Origin: Nematostella vectensis
Lineage: Eukaryota; Cnidaria; Anthozoa; Actiniaria; Edwardsiidae
Direction: 5' to 3'
NCBI RefSeq assembly: GCF_932526225.1
Contig: NC_064034.1
Coordinates: 3,272,001 to 3,336,000, forward strand
Length of the DNA stretch: 64,000 nt
Shown here: positions 1 to 15,400 of the stretch, one piece after another
How the letters are laid out: every line of letters begins with the position of its first letter
Position numbering within the stretch: the first letter of the stretch is position 1
Notes under the pieces: model-generated
What the model was told of the DNA's origin: nothing
Seen by the model: only the letters and a program-made list of their open reading frames with translations
Database searches by the model: none
Program-made: the position numbers and the translations under genes

Positions 1-404
1 ACGAAATACGTGCCACAAGAGCTGCGTCGACTTGTGACATTTTGTTACGGGGACATTGCTTCTGTCATTTCTTGAATTCCTTGCCAGTAGCTGCAAGCTT
101 CTCTGATGACCTTACTTACAGGGCTTTAGTAATTCAGGCATAGAAGCAACGTCATTGTGGTGTTCCTGTGGTTTCTGTTTTCCCGCCAAAATACGTAAAT
201 CGCGCGCGCGTTTTCCACCTTGAACGTCGAAACAAATTTGAAAATTTGTTACAGATGATAGCTTTTATGGTGATATGAAAAGCTAATCTACTTTCTAGTT
301 CTCTTGTGATATTTGTTTTCGTTACTTTTGGGACAAACTGATGTAATACAACACACAAAATGGGCTGATCTGAGTTCCTTGAAATTTGGGGAAAAAATCA
401 AGAG
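1..404 (+). promoter_or_regulatory. HFM1 5' flank
   Basis: This is non-coding sequence upstream of the HFM1 start codon. It contains a short CG-rich alternating tract near 200-210. I see no clear TATA box or initiator, and no convincing upstream coding exon. An open frame on the minus strand at 152-358 has no recognisable protein and no splice support. The core promoter and 5' UTR of HFM1 probably lie here, but the transcription start cannot be placed from sequence alone. Confidence 0.35.
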
Positions 405-3400
405 ATGAGCTGGCGATTCAACTTAGATTCCTCTCCGGAGAATTTTCTCACCGAAAGTTTGTTTGATTTGAAAGGAGAAAATTATGAATCTACCGCTAAA
501 GGGACAAACTATTCCTACTCAACACCAGTGTAAGTTGGATAACCACATAAGAGATAATTTAATGATAACATTTTTGTCTTTAAAACTTAAACTCAGTTAA
601 GTAAATTCCACAGTTCAAGTTATAACTTACTTAGTAACTCAAGTTTAAGTATACTGCAAATGACCTGTTTCTTTAGTTACTTATTGGAATTTGAAATTTT
701 ACAAATAAAAATATTACTCTACGTTCGAAGCAAAATTCTCAATGTTAAAATTACTTTTAAATTATTTATTTAAGATTGTAGTAAAGCTATTTGATAGTGA
801 TTTTTTTACCCACAGAGATAGCCATAGAGATACAACAAGTGTTCCTATGATTGCTCCACCAAAAAGTGTAGACGATATTTTCTCACAATTAACACAAAAC
901 GACATTTCTTCAACTCAAGAATTCAACAAGAACTGTGCAAGGTTTGCCTCAAGAAAATCATCAGACTTTTCGACACCTTTCAAGGAACCTCCAGATTTAA
1001 GCAGGGGTCTCTTAAAAAGTCTTAATGCCACTCAGGGGGCTAATGTTAGAAGAAGTGTTCAACTTGATGACCCGCCGCAGTTGGAAATTGAAGAAGAAGA
1101 ATTTCTCTACCCTGAAGACTCACCTGAAATGTTCCCCTCCTCTGGTCATGGAGACAGTCTTATGGGCTCCTTTAACTTGCAAGAACACTTGCAAGGTAAA
1201 GTAAAACAAGCTAACCTTTTACAACCAGCAAGCAGGGGTTTCAAGAAAGGGGGGGCCAGATTCAATGTTCTTCCATGTATTTCCTTATATTTTTGTTATT
1301 TCAAAACCAATTATCTGAAAATAGGGTAGAAGAGGCCCACCCCTAAATCTGCCACGACAACAAATGATACATTGTCTGCTCCTAGAAAAATAATAAACCA
1401 TTCTCTCAATTTGATTGTTCACAAATCCACCCCCCCCCCCCTCTCCAATAGTGTTCAGATATATGAGGTTTTTATACAAAGCTCATTGCTACCATTTACA
1501 GATTACCTGCCTAAAGTCATGACTGGAAGGCAAGATAGATCAAACATCTTCACAACATCTCAACAGCAGAGTCACAACTATGACAATGCCATGAGCACAC
1601 CAAATGCAATGCTGATTCCTGGTTGGTATCAATATTTTGAGACAAAAAGAATAATTCTTACTAGAACATTTTCCCCTTATTTGGATCTATTGCAGAAATG
1701 GCTCAACCATTCACATATACATATAAAGAAAAAAAATGTGTGAAAAAGAAACTTGGTAAACACCAACAAATTAATATTGATGCCTTCCCTTTTCCAGATG
1801 ATCCCCTAAGAAATCTTGTATCTGCCCATGTTGATCCTATGAAAGGCCATTAGATTGATTTAGAAAACTAAGCTATACTACTATCCAAATTGCTTCAGCC
1901 CAGACTCCAAGTTATGCTGACAAGAGAGGAATGCTGAAGTTGCGTTCAACAATGGAAATTCGTATCCTCCACTAATGGTTCCTGTCATTTATCACCTGCT
2001 ACAAAAAAGATAACTGCTTTTGATATCTCTCCTAGAAAGTTTACCTAAGCTATCTAGCTCCTCATCTTTAGAAAAAAAAGTGATTCTTAAGGAGTCATAG
2101 ATAGGAATTTTCCAATTGCATCATTATGCCAATTACAACATGCTGTTGTAAATTATTAAAGGAAGCAGTTTACTGGTTTTTGTATTTTATTAGTTAATTA
2201 AAGAACACGCCATTAAGAATTGGAATACAGATAGTTATGCTTTTGCCAAATTGTGATGAGCCTAGGTCAGCTCTGCTCCCTTCAGCAGATAAAAAAATAA
2301 CTTGGCCTTGTAGTTTATCGATATCAGGCCCAGTCTCAACCTATTTGCTTTCTATAACCATTGGCCTCACCTTCACACTAAATCATCTAAATAGTTTATT
2401 TCCTAACTAAATTCATGGGGAAAAATCTTTTAACAAATTATTCAGTAATAACAGGATTCAGATAAATCTGCAAATACGTGCTAGACTTCAAGGAGTGGTA
2501 GTACTGACCATTTATCAAAGAAAGCAAGTACAACTTCTCTTACCAAAAATAAACTGATAACTAAAATAACTGCAATTGACTTTCTCTAATTACGACCTGT
2601 TGAGTTTCCTTGATTCTTGACAGCTGAAAATTATAGATCTGTGTTCAGTCAGTTTCCCTGCTTCAACATAGTTCAATCTAGAGTGCTGGATGAGGTAAGG
2701 ATAGAAGGATTTCAATAGAGGGACCTCACATAATGTGAAAACTAAAGTGCTTTATAAAAAAAATATCAATGCAAAAGGTATAGTAAAGAAAACAATATTT
2801 ATTTTAATGTGAATTCCAGAAAATATCCATACCCCCCTATTGAGGGGGTCGGAGCCCCCATCCCTCTGGAATTTCCAACCCCTGGAAAAACATTTATACA
2901 GTAACTGTTAAGGAAAAAGGGCATTTTACCAACCCCCCCCCCCCCTCCCCTCTGGAAATTCCTGGGCGTTTGAGCCCCCCACCCCCCTGGAATTTCCAAT
3001 CCCCTCAAACACAATACCAAATACCTTGAAGATCCTTGCATCCATGGCAAATATTGGTATACTGTGAATGTTCTGTAGTCAGACATAAGTCGCATGGTTG
3101 CTGCCAGAGACGTAGCCTACGTGCAGTGGCATACTCACGGCACAAATCCAGATGACGCCTTGCTGTCTTGCCATATCTTCGACTAGACCATGTTGTGTGT
3201 GCGCTCTCATCATTGAGAGATTAAAGATAATGCTAAAATACTTTATTTCTTCAAAAAGAAAATGTTGTGCTGTTTCTGCAGGTCTTTTATACTGACAGAC
3301 CGTTAGTCGTCTGTGCGCCCACGGGGTCTGGCAAAACAGTAATCTTCGAGCTGGCAATAATTCGACTGATAATGAAATCAGCAGAAGATATTCGCAGGAC

Positions 3401-6400
3401 AAAAATCGTCTACAGTAAGCAATACGTCAAATATTGATATAGTGTTATAAAAAATATCGTAACTTCTCTTTTTGTACTTCTTTGCTCATGATATGCCGTG
3501 GTGTTAACTGGTGTGGACGTGAAAAGAAATAGCGCATCTAGCGAAATGGCAAACATGTTAAACGGCAAAATAGAAACTGTGCTATGTTGTGTCATTTGTT
3601 ATGATACAAGTGATTCCAAAGAAAAGCTACCGTCAAGGCTTTTTTTTTCTTTTGCATTGACCCTATGAACGTTTTCTTCCTTACCAATGAACACTTTTAA
3701 AAGCTTTTTACCTTTGCAGTGGCCCCCATGAAAGCTCTGTGTAGCGAGAGATGCACTGACTGGGCCGCTAAGTTTGGACCATTAGGGATAAAGTGTAAGG
3801 AGGTCACAGGCGACAGTGAGCTTGACGATTATTTTGAAATACGAGATGTCAATATCGTCATGACAACACCGGTGAGTGGCATATTCATGTAGAGAAGCAG
3901 CATAACAGTCTTATTCAGAAATATTTGGTTTTCAAACGAGGGCCTAGGCACACCTAAAGTAAAAACAATGCAGATTAAATAATAGTGCGCAACAAATTTG
4001 GATCGTATTGAATGGCTGATGCGGGTCCTTGAATATTTGTTAAATATTTTTCTTGCCTATAAAATTAAAGATAGCCTACTTCGTGCGCGCTTCTAATACT
4101 GACAAATAATCTCGAAAAGTAGAGAGAAACAGCAATCCATGAGTGATGATTCACGTTACAGGAAAAGTGGGACAGCATGACTAGAAAGTGGAAGGATAAC
4201 CAGTCCCTTGTACAAAGCGTACAATTGTTTCTTATTGACGAGGTAATGTCAGATTTCTATATTGTTGTTAGCGTATTTGTAATGACGCTTCTTCCTTGTA
4301 CGTTTATCAAATTGTAAGGCTAAGCTGTTTAAAATGTATTAATGGCCAGTATACCATATTTCCTTCTTTACGGAATATTGGTCACTTTTCTAGGTCCATT
4401 TGTTAAATGACGAGGATCGTGGTGCCACTGTGGAGGCAGTAATCAGTCGCATGAAGACAGTGCAGACAAATATCACTAGAAACACCAACAAGCTGCAATT
4501 CAAGGCTAGCATGAGACTCATTGCCATTTCTGCGACCATCCCAAACGTTGAAGATGTAAGGATAATAGTAGTATAACGGTGGACCGAAAGTTTGATAAAG
4601 AATGTTCTTTATTGACTTCACATTACAAGTAGCGCTTTCAACATGAACGCTACTCTTACCTATTTTAGCACCTGCCAATAATTCTTTTTATTTCGTGTAG
4701 AAATAGAGTACCAGAAAAATAGAAGAAACTATCCCCAAAATTTATTTGAAAACGCTATATTTCTAAATAGACAAAGATGTTGACTTCCAGGCTGGCGCGA
4801 AATTACGAATTGCAACGCATCAAACCAAGTTAGCAGTTTGTGCAACATCTATGCTATATTTTCTTCCAATAGATTGCTGCATGGCTAGGAAGCCTGAAAC
4901 ATCCGGCATCAAGTTACAGGTAGCCAATATAGGGTCATATAATAAGGCCATTGTGTCGACTTTGACTTTGAAACTCGTAAATATCCTTTTTATTGTAATC
5001 TAATTGTTTTCTCTTCTTCTCTAGTATGGATGACTCATATCGCCCCGTGAAGCTGCGTAAAGTAGTTCTTGGATTCCCGATGCATGCTAACATGTCGGAA
5101 TTCAAATTTGACCTTTCGCTGAATTACAAAATCAGTGGAATTGTCCATACCTACAGTGACCAAAAACCTACACTTGTGGTAAGTGTATACGTTGCACAGA
5201 AAGTATGTTCCGTGACTAACGTAGTTTCTTATCTCGATCTAATTTGAGTTAATGATATGATTTAACTTTTTCCTTGTAGTTCTGCTCGACACGGAAAGGC
5301 ACTCAACAAGCTGCAAGTACCCTCACCAAGGACGCACGCTTCATTATCAACTCCCAGCACCGCCAAAGGTTAAAAGGGTATATTTTATCATGATTTGTAT
5401 CCAAAATACTACTCTGAATCTTTTACTCATTTTTAGGCTTCAACGGATTGCAAATTCACTGCACGATTCAAAACTACGAGGTATGTATTCCAAAATCTTT
5501 CAGCTGCTCACCATCTGAGGGGGAATTGTATTTTAATAATTTTAAGTATATTCGATTTTGTTTGCTGGTTACAGTAAAAATAGGTGAACAATGTTTTAGT
5601 AAAGAAACAGACAGAATCACAATCGCATAAGCCAGCCATTGGGGATTGATTATGTAAGCATATAAACATAATGATTTAATTTCCTGTAATAAAATCGTCT
5701 TGATCTTGCTTTTCAGAGCTTGTGATTTGTGGAGTCGGCTATCACCATGCAGGATTGGACCCAACTGATCGGAAGAACATAGAGGCTTTATTTGTAAAAG
5801 GAGATCTCCCCGTTCTATGTGAGCTGATACATACTTTTGACCACAATGTGTAGCTGGTTTAACCATCTTTACTTTATCCGCAGTTGCTACCAGCACCCTT
5901 GCTGTCGGGGTAAGCTTAATAACCTATTTTATGCTCCCCCTATTTGGCGTGTAAAGCACTCACAGACAATAGTAGTGTTTCTAAAAAATCTCCATAACAG
6001 CCAGGGAGCTTGAAAACGTACCAATGCTATCCTTGTAGGTGAACTTGCCAGCTCACCTCGTGATCATAAAGTCAACGCAATGCTACGACAAGGGTGTCTA
6101 TGTCGAGTATTCAGAAACTCAAATCTTGCAGATGATTGGCAGAGCAGGAAGACCCCAGGTAATAAAAAACCATGGTTTGCGTTATTCTCTAAAAGCTCTG
6201 TGTGACAAAAGCAAAATAATCCTTTACAATTCTTATTTTAAGGAACCTCGTATTTTTTGTTGCTTAGCCCCCTTTTTTCTTTTATTGGCCAATAATTTCA
6301 TGATAGTATGCATTTAATAATCCGTTGGTATTAAATGCATACTATCATGAAATTTTGGTAAAAATGAAGTATTGACAAGATGCGTCCATTCAAGATGTAA

Positions 6401-9400
6401 GTTGCCTACAACATTCCCCATAAAATAATTGAGGTATAGGCTAATCAGCTGTTAGTAAGGAGCAGTTTCTTATAGTTTCAATAAAGAAAGAAGCTGTGAA
6501 ACTACTCAGTTGACTACTCTGTTAATAGGGGACTTTTGCGCTAAGAGATCATGTGACCTTTTGGATGGCAAATTCAAACCAAAAAACCCACAGAATTGAC
6601 TGCGCCCGTCTCGCCAAAGAACAAGGTGGAAAAAAGTGTTCAAATGAAAATAAAACATTTCTGAAAGAAAATTTCTGGCGTTTCTCGTTAGCGCTGAATA
6701 AGTTGCTTTTTGTTGCAGTTATTTTGCCGCTAAAAGCTGGAGCGAGATCTGTTAGCGCAAGGCCCCTATTGTGCACCTTTGTGCATCCTATACTTGTGTA
6801 CCCCACTGCACAGCTACATGTTTTTTTTTATCTTTGTCAAGTTTGATACGTCAGCTACTGCTGTTATCCTGACAACAACCACGAAAAAGGTTAGGAAAAT
6901 ATTGATGTTGCCATTAGTGTTTACAAACCGTGGCTAAGTAAGCTGGTTTGATTCCAGGACAAGTATTCTTCGCTACTACATGGCACGCAGCAGATCGAGA
7001 GCAGGTCAGTTCGTGAACTTACCTTTGTTCTCGTCATACACATGTAACCTTTACTACAGCTTGCTTGAGGCGCTAGCATTTTGTTTGGAATTACACGAAG
7101 TATTTTTTAGCCAAATAGTGCTGTGCTATTACATACAAAAATATATGCTTACGTACGATTATATTGTATATCATGTGACAGAGCCCAAAACTGGCATGAA
7201 ATTTTCCAATTCTCAATATATAAGCTCAAGATTCCGCATACAAGGAGTTCCTTTGAACATAAGCTTAATTCCAAATTTTAAAGAAATTTAGAAGATATGA
7301 AATTTAGATATTAGCGAGCAGAGTTGGCTTAATTTCTGATCAGAGCCAGACTTCTCCCTAAAAACGAGGAGAATTCATACTTTGAACATTAGAAAATTGC
7401 ACTTCAAGCCTCTATCTCGAAGACGAATCCATAAGAAAAAAACACTTTTTATAATAAGGAACCTGTATGCAATAATTCAAGCTTACCGAAGTAACCAGAC
7501 CTTATTTTGGGAAAATTTGCCATTTTTTTTGCCAACAATAAGTACGACAATGTGTTTCGCCTAAATGTTTTACCTTGGACTAAATGTTGGACTAAAGACA
7601 TCATTCAATTTTTCCTAGCTTACACCGTCACTTGATAGAGCACTTAAATGCTGAGATTGTTCTACACACTATCACGGATGTTTCTGTTGCTCTTGAGTGG
7701 CTCAAGTCAACATTTCTGTTTATCCGAATTCAGAAGAACCCTACGTATTATGGTAGGTTATCGCTCATCTCCCACGGCGCATGTGTTTTTTCCTGTAGAT
7801 GTATAGTTAACAATACAGTACTACATGTCATATAAAATCCCACAAATGACGAAAAAGGTAAGCGTACTTATGACTCTGTACATATAAAGCCAGCCTGACA
7901 ATTAGAGAATTGGGATTGAAGAAGGGTGCTTTAGCTCATGTCATCTTTTAACAAGTGTACAATCTATGTTGTAAGGTATACCTAGGGGGTTGGAGAAGGG
8001 TGCTTTAATTAATGTCATCTTTAAACAAGTGTTCAATCTATGTTGTAAGGTATACCTAGGGGATTGAAGAAGGGTGCTTTAGTTTATGTCATCTTTTAAC
8101 AAGTGTCATGTTTTAAGGTATTCCTGAGGGATTGAAGAAAGAAGCTCTCGAACATAAACTTCAAGGTATGTAAGCAATCATTACAAATAGTTGTACATAC
8201 TTTAATAATTTCAGCCCGCCAGGTACACGCCATTCACTTCTCCCGATTCTTCGTATTCCTGCCGTTTCTGCTGCCTGTGCCTCCGCGTATTATTTTCGCT
8301 CAATATAGGCCATCGCATAAACTCATCGCTTATCTTATCAGCCACTATCTTAGAGCGCGCATCGTTACACAATCTCTCTTTACACGACACAATATAACAC
8401 CCCGTACTCAAGGAGCCAACTGTCCTATACTTATATAACCACTATCTATCTCCTATTTGCCATCCATTTCTTTCTTTTATACCGTATCTACACGCTTTCA
8501 TATTTTATTCCTATCACCGTCCTTGTAATTCCATTTAATTGTCTACAAGCTCACTCGACAAGATTGAACAATATGTTATCACAAGAATATCAACATGTAA
8601 TTATCACCTTCCTCCGAAGGTCAAACACACAGTTCTCCCCTAACATCTCACTGCTAGCCTATTTCCACCTCTCATACATAGCCACTACTCTGACCCTTAT
8701 AGCCCCCAATGCAATACACCATATAAAATAGCCACACTTACACACTTTTACCCACGCACCAACGTCCATTACCACCCATTTTATCACCCCACACAGCCAC
8801 AGTCCCAACGCCCCGGTACGAATACCAGATTAAAACCAAAACTTGATTCCTTTTCTAATATTCTAAGCAAATGCTATCGACAAATCAATTTTAAAGTTCA
8901 ACAGATCAATATTTGAATAGTCTATTTATCACATGTAAAATTTGATTTTAGATATGTGCATCCAGAATTTAAACACTCTTGAAAGATCCAATCTCGTCAA
9001 GATGGAAGATGGGTTTGACTTGAAACCATCAGGTATTTTAGAAATACTCGTAAAATGGCGCGTGGCCTCTTATTACTTATTAATGAGTTGTTGGAATACG
9101 GTGGTGAGCTACATGACATTGGTTTAAGACCGATAATAATAATTCTGATTGCCTATAATGATGATAGCGCGAGATGTTGAACCCCTCGCCAAAGTTCCAA
9201 ATTGCATTGGCAATCCTACAAATATAATTATATTACTTTTTTCTTAGAACCTGGTTGTCTGATGGCGCGGTACTATATAGCGTTTGACTCAATCAAGGAG
9301 TTCCTGGCGATACAAGGTACCGAGACCCTCAGTGACATGGTAAGAGCTACATCAGTATGAGCTCAAGTTCCTAGAAATTTCTGCAGATAAAGCGAATATT

Positions 9401-12400
9401 GAGAGAGTGATGCATTAATTGGAAAATTCTTTTTATAGGTTATTTTGCTATCAAAGTGCAAAGAGTTTGCCGACGTCAAGTTGCGTGTAAGCGAGAAGCG
9501 CATTCTAAACACACTCAACAAAGACAAACACAAGGCAACTGTAAGGTGTGGCAAACTCCATGAGTGTATCCAAGGCTTTTGGCGGACTAACATTATATGT
9601 ATTTTAAAATTAATGGGGGAAGGCACACGTTCCAGTGCCTTTGCTACGGTCCTGAATGGTGGAACAATTATAATACGGACTGAATATATTTTTTGAGAAA
9701 CATAGTCTACTACGTTTATTGTTATATTTTATGGGGCTGACGTGGCGTACAAGTAGATAGTCCCTTAAAACCATCTCCTGCTTTTTATTTATTTATCGTC
9801 AGGTTTCCAGTGAATGGGAAAATAAAGACGACAGACCAAAAGATCAATTGGTAAAGTCCTACCTTTTATAATATTCTTCTCTGAAAAAGCCTTAAAACAA
9901 ATATGCTACTGTCGGCAGCCTAATTCAAGCAACTCTTGGCTGCCTTCCTATCACCGAGTTTTCTCTGAACCAGGATGTTACGGTAAGGGTGCGTGATTGA
10001 TTCATTTTTCAAAAATACTTTTGGGTTGATAGAAAATGTTCTTCTCAACAGAAAATATTTCGGTCGGGACAGAGAGTAACACGTTGTAAGTGACGATCTT
10101 TTGTTTTGTGATAAATTATTAGCTTGGGTTCGATGGCGCAATAAGCTGAGGAGGATTTCTTCTAAGGAGAGGTTACATCACAGGTCTGGGTATGGGGATT
10201 TCTAGTATATTGTAAGGTCTAAAACAACATGACATTGCTGGTATCTGTTAGACACCGACAATTTTATATCTGACAGGTCGATAACGAAAATCCCACAATC
10301 AAATTCCAAGCAAGCAATCCTTTGCTAAAAAGCAGAATGACATTTTAACTTGATGCCAGAAATAGAGAGCAATTTTATTTAAGAGTGTTCGCCCGAGAGT
10401 ATGACCTCATGTTGGGTTTGTAATAATTAGGTTTGATGGAGCTCTTAATGCTGCGAGGGGACTACAGAGCACTACAAAACGCTATTCTCGTGACCAAATG
10501 CATGAAATCAAGGTGAGCATGCGGAATGTGCTTGCAGATCGCGCTTTTACTGTAGTACAACGAGGTTTACTAGGTCTACTACTTACAGGTTATGGGAGAA
10601 TTCCCTCTATGTATCAAGGCAGCTAGAAAAAGTTGGTATGTCAAACTCGAAGTAGCATTGATTGTGCATTGGCGTGGTTTGATGTTAAGATCATAACTCA
10701 AATTTCCTTAGGCATGACACTATCAACGATGCTGGTCAATGCTGGTCTGACTACTTTCAAGAAAATCGAAGAAACGAACCCACGTGAAATAGAGCTGGTA
10801 ACCAATTATAACTTTGTTGTCAGATATTTCAATAATGACCTCATTCAGCTTTCTCATCACTTGATTGATTTTTAGATCGTAAATCGTCACCCTCCTTTTG
10901 GGAGTCAGGTAAGTGCTTTGTGTGGTCGTGCTATGATGAATTGTGTTTATGTTTTTGTTTTTTTTGCTGGACTAATACTCTACTACTCTTAGTCTCATGG
11001 GATGAATGTAAACCAAACACAAAGCCACTTAATGAACCTATGCCCGTCCTATTACAAATACCCCTCGCTTCGTGGGTCTATATCAAAAAACAAATCCAGG
11101 TTTGTATTTGTTTGAGGGCCTGTAAATATTCATGGACAATGGACTGCGCGTTTGTGTCGCATGGATTCACGTATTGGACACGAGCTTACTTGGAATAGGT
11201 GGAACTTACTTTCCTTCTCTCTTAGATTCGTGATGCTGTGCTGGCATTACCTAAATACGAGGTATCAGTAGAGCAGGTAATTGTCAATGTTTAAATCAAT
11301 TTGTATTCAATAATAGATCGTGATAATAGCGCGCTTCGCCTTTCAAGAAAGAAGACCAGCACGGGGGACGGTGAGGTGTAATATCTCGTGTTTATATGTT
11401 CATGACGGTCAAGTCTCGCAAGGCTCGCGAACAAACCTAAGTCCATTTTCATTGTCTGTCCTGTTACTTGCAGCACAGTGCACCTTTAATAGCACTTTTA
11501 GATAAGGCCAAATATAATAGTAAATTGAGGGGAAAACAGCCTAGGGCTGGGAGGGTTTTATCCTTTAAAATTCTAATTACGAATTTCTTTACCGTCTATA
11601 GAAAGGCAGCTACACCCCCCTTCGCGCTGAGCTAGTACTTACGGTTACCATGACAAACCATGTTAAACGACAGGATTCGACAGGATCGCGTCGCAATCAG
11701 CATTTTTGTATTCTGTTGGTCGGAGATGCTGATAACCGAGTTGTCTGCAAACAGCGCCTTGGGTAGGACATAGATCCATTCAAACACACCCGAATGTCTC
11801 GGAAAACACTTAGCACCTTATTGTTAAAACTTCAGACACTGTAGAATAGCTAGGTGTTCTGCGTAGGTTTAAGCCTTTCCGTTAGCTGACGAAGGGCTAA
11901 CGCTCGAAACTACAGCTAAACTGTTGTGTTTTACAGAAGCGTAAAACATTCAATTTCAACCTCGTGTTGATTTTTTCTTATTCTTAATAATTCTTCGGGG
12001 TCCTTCCTTCTACTATGAGGCTAAATTTGTAATACTAGATAGAGATACTGATGTCTGATCTGTTTATCGTTTGCTTGATCAGAGACTCCGTGCTGCTGAG
12101 AGAAGGTGCTTGGAGCAGGAGGTTAGATGTTCGCCGCGCCAGCAAGTCACCACAGCTGAACATCAGTGTTATCAGCCAGGACTATGGTACGAGGCTGATA
12201 ACCTTAAATCTATATTCTGAATAGTTCTTATAGGCGTAGGTTGTTTTATACTTGTGCTACCAATCACCATATTCTATCAAATTGTATTACCGTGTATGGT
12301 GAACACAATAAATTTATCCTTATCCTCCATCTATTTTTAACCTGAAATTTAAGATCAGCCATTCTGGGCGTAGTCAATTCCTATAGCCGATTACCTCGGA

Positions 12401-15400
12401 GAGAATATAACTAGTTGCTCGTTATTCTACAGTTGGACTCGACGTCAACACGACATACACCCCTTACTACAGTGGATCATACTTCCCAACCGTCCAAAAG
12501 CCACTCGCGATCCCTAAAACAGAGAGTAAGTAAGCTCTCTTATTAAAACTATAAAACTATATTATAACACTTAAAACTATATATTATATATATAAGTAAT
12601 CTAGTATTACATAATTAAAAATATACTTCGATAATATGCCTAGAGATGTTTACATTAATCTTATACTATACTGATGTTATAGACAAACAGCCGTCAGAAC
12701 CAGCAGCCAACACCAAGACTTGTAACCACCGTTGTCTAAACAAGGAAATATATCCTTTCCTAATTGACGATTGTACTTATTTTTAGAGGGGAAGTAAAAA
12801 AAATTGAAAAAAAAAATCATAGAAAAAAGCTTACAAACTAATGGATATAACACAGCTTTCAGGACCAATAGAAACAATTGAAATCCGCCGCAAATCATCC
12901 TACACAGTCCTAATCCACCCATCTCCTCGTAAGTCATGATCAGCCTCACAAGTAAGCTTGATTGGGTGTTCATTATAAGAAAGTAAATGTTTTATCCGTC
13001 ACAAGGTAACTTTCTTTGACATTAGCCAAGTGCGGACATGAGTGCTGCAAACCGGGAATCGGCGCCAAGAGCAAACGATCTGAGGTAATTAAGGTCCTCA
13101 CCCAGAAAGAAGATATTTCCCGTATCATTATATGTCTTTCCTTATATTACAGAAACGGAAAGAGATGTCGGCGCTGCCTCAACCCATGCCCTTCAAGCGA
13201 AAGTGTAAGTTAAGGCCAAAACGGTATTCATATATTTCAAGAAATAAACCTTCACCTGTATGCCTGATTTTGTTGGCAGATGAACGAGAGGACAATAAAA
13301 TGAGCAACTCTATAAGCCAGCTGCACAAGAGGACTTATGCTATCCCCCGGACACCCTCTGCCACACGACTGAAGGTGAGTCCTTATCCGTACTTTATTTG
13401 CTGAAATCTAGGAAGAAACAACGTTTACCGCATCTCTGGTAGGCAACCCGGGAGCAGGGGCGGAGAGTTGACAGAAAAAAATATAAAAATAGCGTCTGCC
13501 CCTGACCCCTCATGAGTGATGTTTTCTAGCTACGGCCTTGGCTGGTTTCAGAGCCTCGTGCCCCCTCATGAGTGATGTTTTCTAGCTACGGCCTTGGCTG
13601 GTTTCAGAGCCTCGTGCCCCCTTTTGAGTGATGTTTTCTAGCTACGGCCTTGGCTGGTTTCAGAGCCTCGTGCCCCCTCATGAGTGATGTTTTCTAGCTA
13701 CGGCCTTGGCTGGTTTCAGAGCCTCGTGCCCCCTTTTGAGTGATGTTTTCTAGCTACGGCCTTGGCTGGTTTCAGAGCCTCGTGCCCCCTCATGAGTGAT
13801 GTTTTCTAGCTACGGCCTTCGCTGGTTTCAGAGCCTCGTGCCCCCTCATGAGTGATGTTTTCTAGCTACGGCCTTGGCTGGTTTCAGAGCCTCGTGCCCC
13901 CTTTTGAGTGATGTTTTCTAGCTACGGCCTTGGCTGGTTTCAGAGCCTCGTGCCCCCTCTTCAGTGATGTTTTCTAGCTACGGCCTTGGCTGGTTTCAGA
14001 GCCTCGTAACCCCTCTTGAGTGATGTTTTCTAGCTACGGCCTTGGCTGGTTTCAGAGCCTCGTGCCCCCTCTTCAGTGATGTTTTCTAGCTACGGCCTTG
14101 GCTGGTTTCAGAGCCTCGTGCCCCCTCATGAGTGATGTTTTCTAGCTACGGCCTTGGCTGGTTTCAGAGCCTCGTGGCCCCTTTTGAGTGATGTTTTCTA
14201 GCTACGGCCTTGGCTGGTTTCAGAGCCTCGTAACCCCTCTTGAGTGATGTTTTCTAGCTACGGCCTTGGCTGGTTTCAGAGCCTCGTGCCCTCTCTTGAG
14301 TGATGTTTTCTAGCTACGGCCTTGGCTGGTTTCAGAGCCTCGTGCCCCCTCATTAGTGATGTTTTCTAGCTACGGCCTTGGCTGGTTTCAGAGCCTCGTG
14401 CCCCCTCATGAGTGATGTTTTCTAGCTACGGCCTTGGCTGGTTTCAGAGCCTCGTGCCCCCTCATGAGTGATGTTTTCTAGCTACGGCCTTGGCTGGTTT
14501 CAGAGCCTCGTGCCCCCTCATGAGTGATGTTTTCTAGCTACGGCCTTGGCTGGTTTCAGAGCCTCGTGCCCCCTCTTCAGTGATGTTTTCTAGCTACGGC
14601 CTTGGCTGGTTTCAGAGCCTCGTGCCCCCTCATGAGTGATGTTTTCTAGCTACGGCCTTGGCTGGTTTCAGAGCCTCGTGGCCCCTTTTGAGTGATGTTT
14701 TCTAGCTACGGCCTTGGCTGGTTTCAGAGCCTCGTAACCCCTCTTGAGTGATGTTTTCTAGCTACGGCCTTGGCTGGTTTCAGAGCCTCGTGCCCTCTCT
14801 TGAGTGATGTTTTCTAGCTACGGCCTTGGCTGGTTTCAGAGCCTCGTGCCCCCTCATTAGTGATGTTTTCTAGCTACGGCCTTGGCTGGTTTCAGAGCCT
14901 CGTGCCCCCTCATGAGTGATGTTTTCTAGCTACGGCCTTGGCTGGTTTCAGAGCCTCGTGCCCCCTCATGAGTGATGTTTTCTAGCTACGGCCTTGGCTG
15001 GTTTCAGAGCCTCGTGCCCCCTCATGAGTGATGTTTTCTAGCTACGGCCTTGGCTGGTTTCAGAGCCTCGTGCCCCCTCTTCAGTGATGTTTTCTAGCTA
15101 CGGCCTTGGCTGGTTTCAGAGCCTCGTAACCCCTCATTAGTGATGTTTTCTAGCTACGGCCTTGGCTGGTTTCAGAGCCTCGTGCCCCCTTTTGAGTGAT
15201 GTTTTCTAGCTACGGCCTTGGCTGGTTTCCGAGCCTCGTAACCCCTCATAAGTGATGTTTTCTAGCTACGGCCTTGGCTGGTTTCAGAGCCTCGTGCCCC
15301 CTCTTCAGTGATGTTTTCTAGCTACGGCCTTGGCTGGTTTCAGAGCCTCGTAACCCCTCTTGAGTGATGTTTTCTAGCTACGGCCTTGGCTGGTTTCAGA

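Noticed and set aside
742-1329. Single 195-codon gene
   Set aside because: Only 816-1195 is coding, as HFM1 exon 2. The flanking parts are intron read-through.
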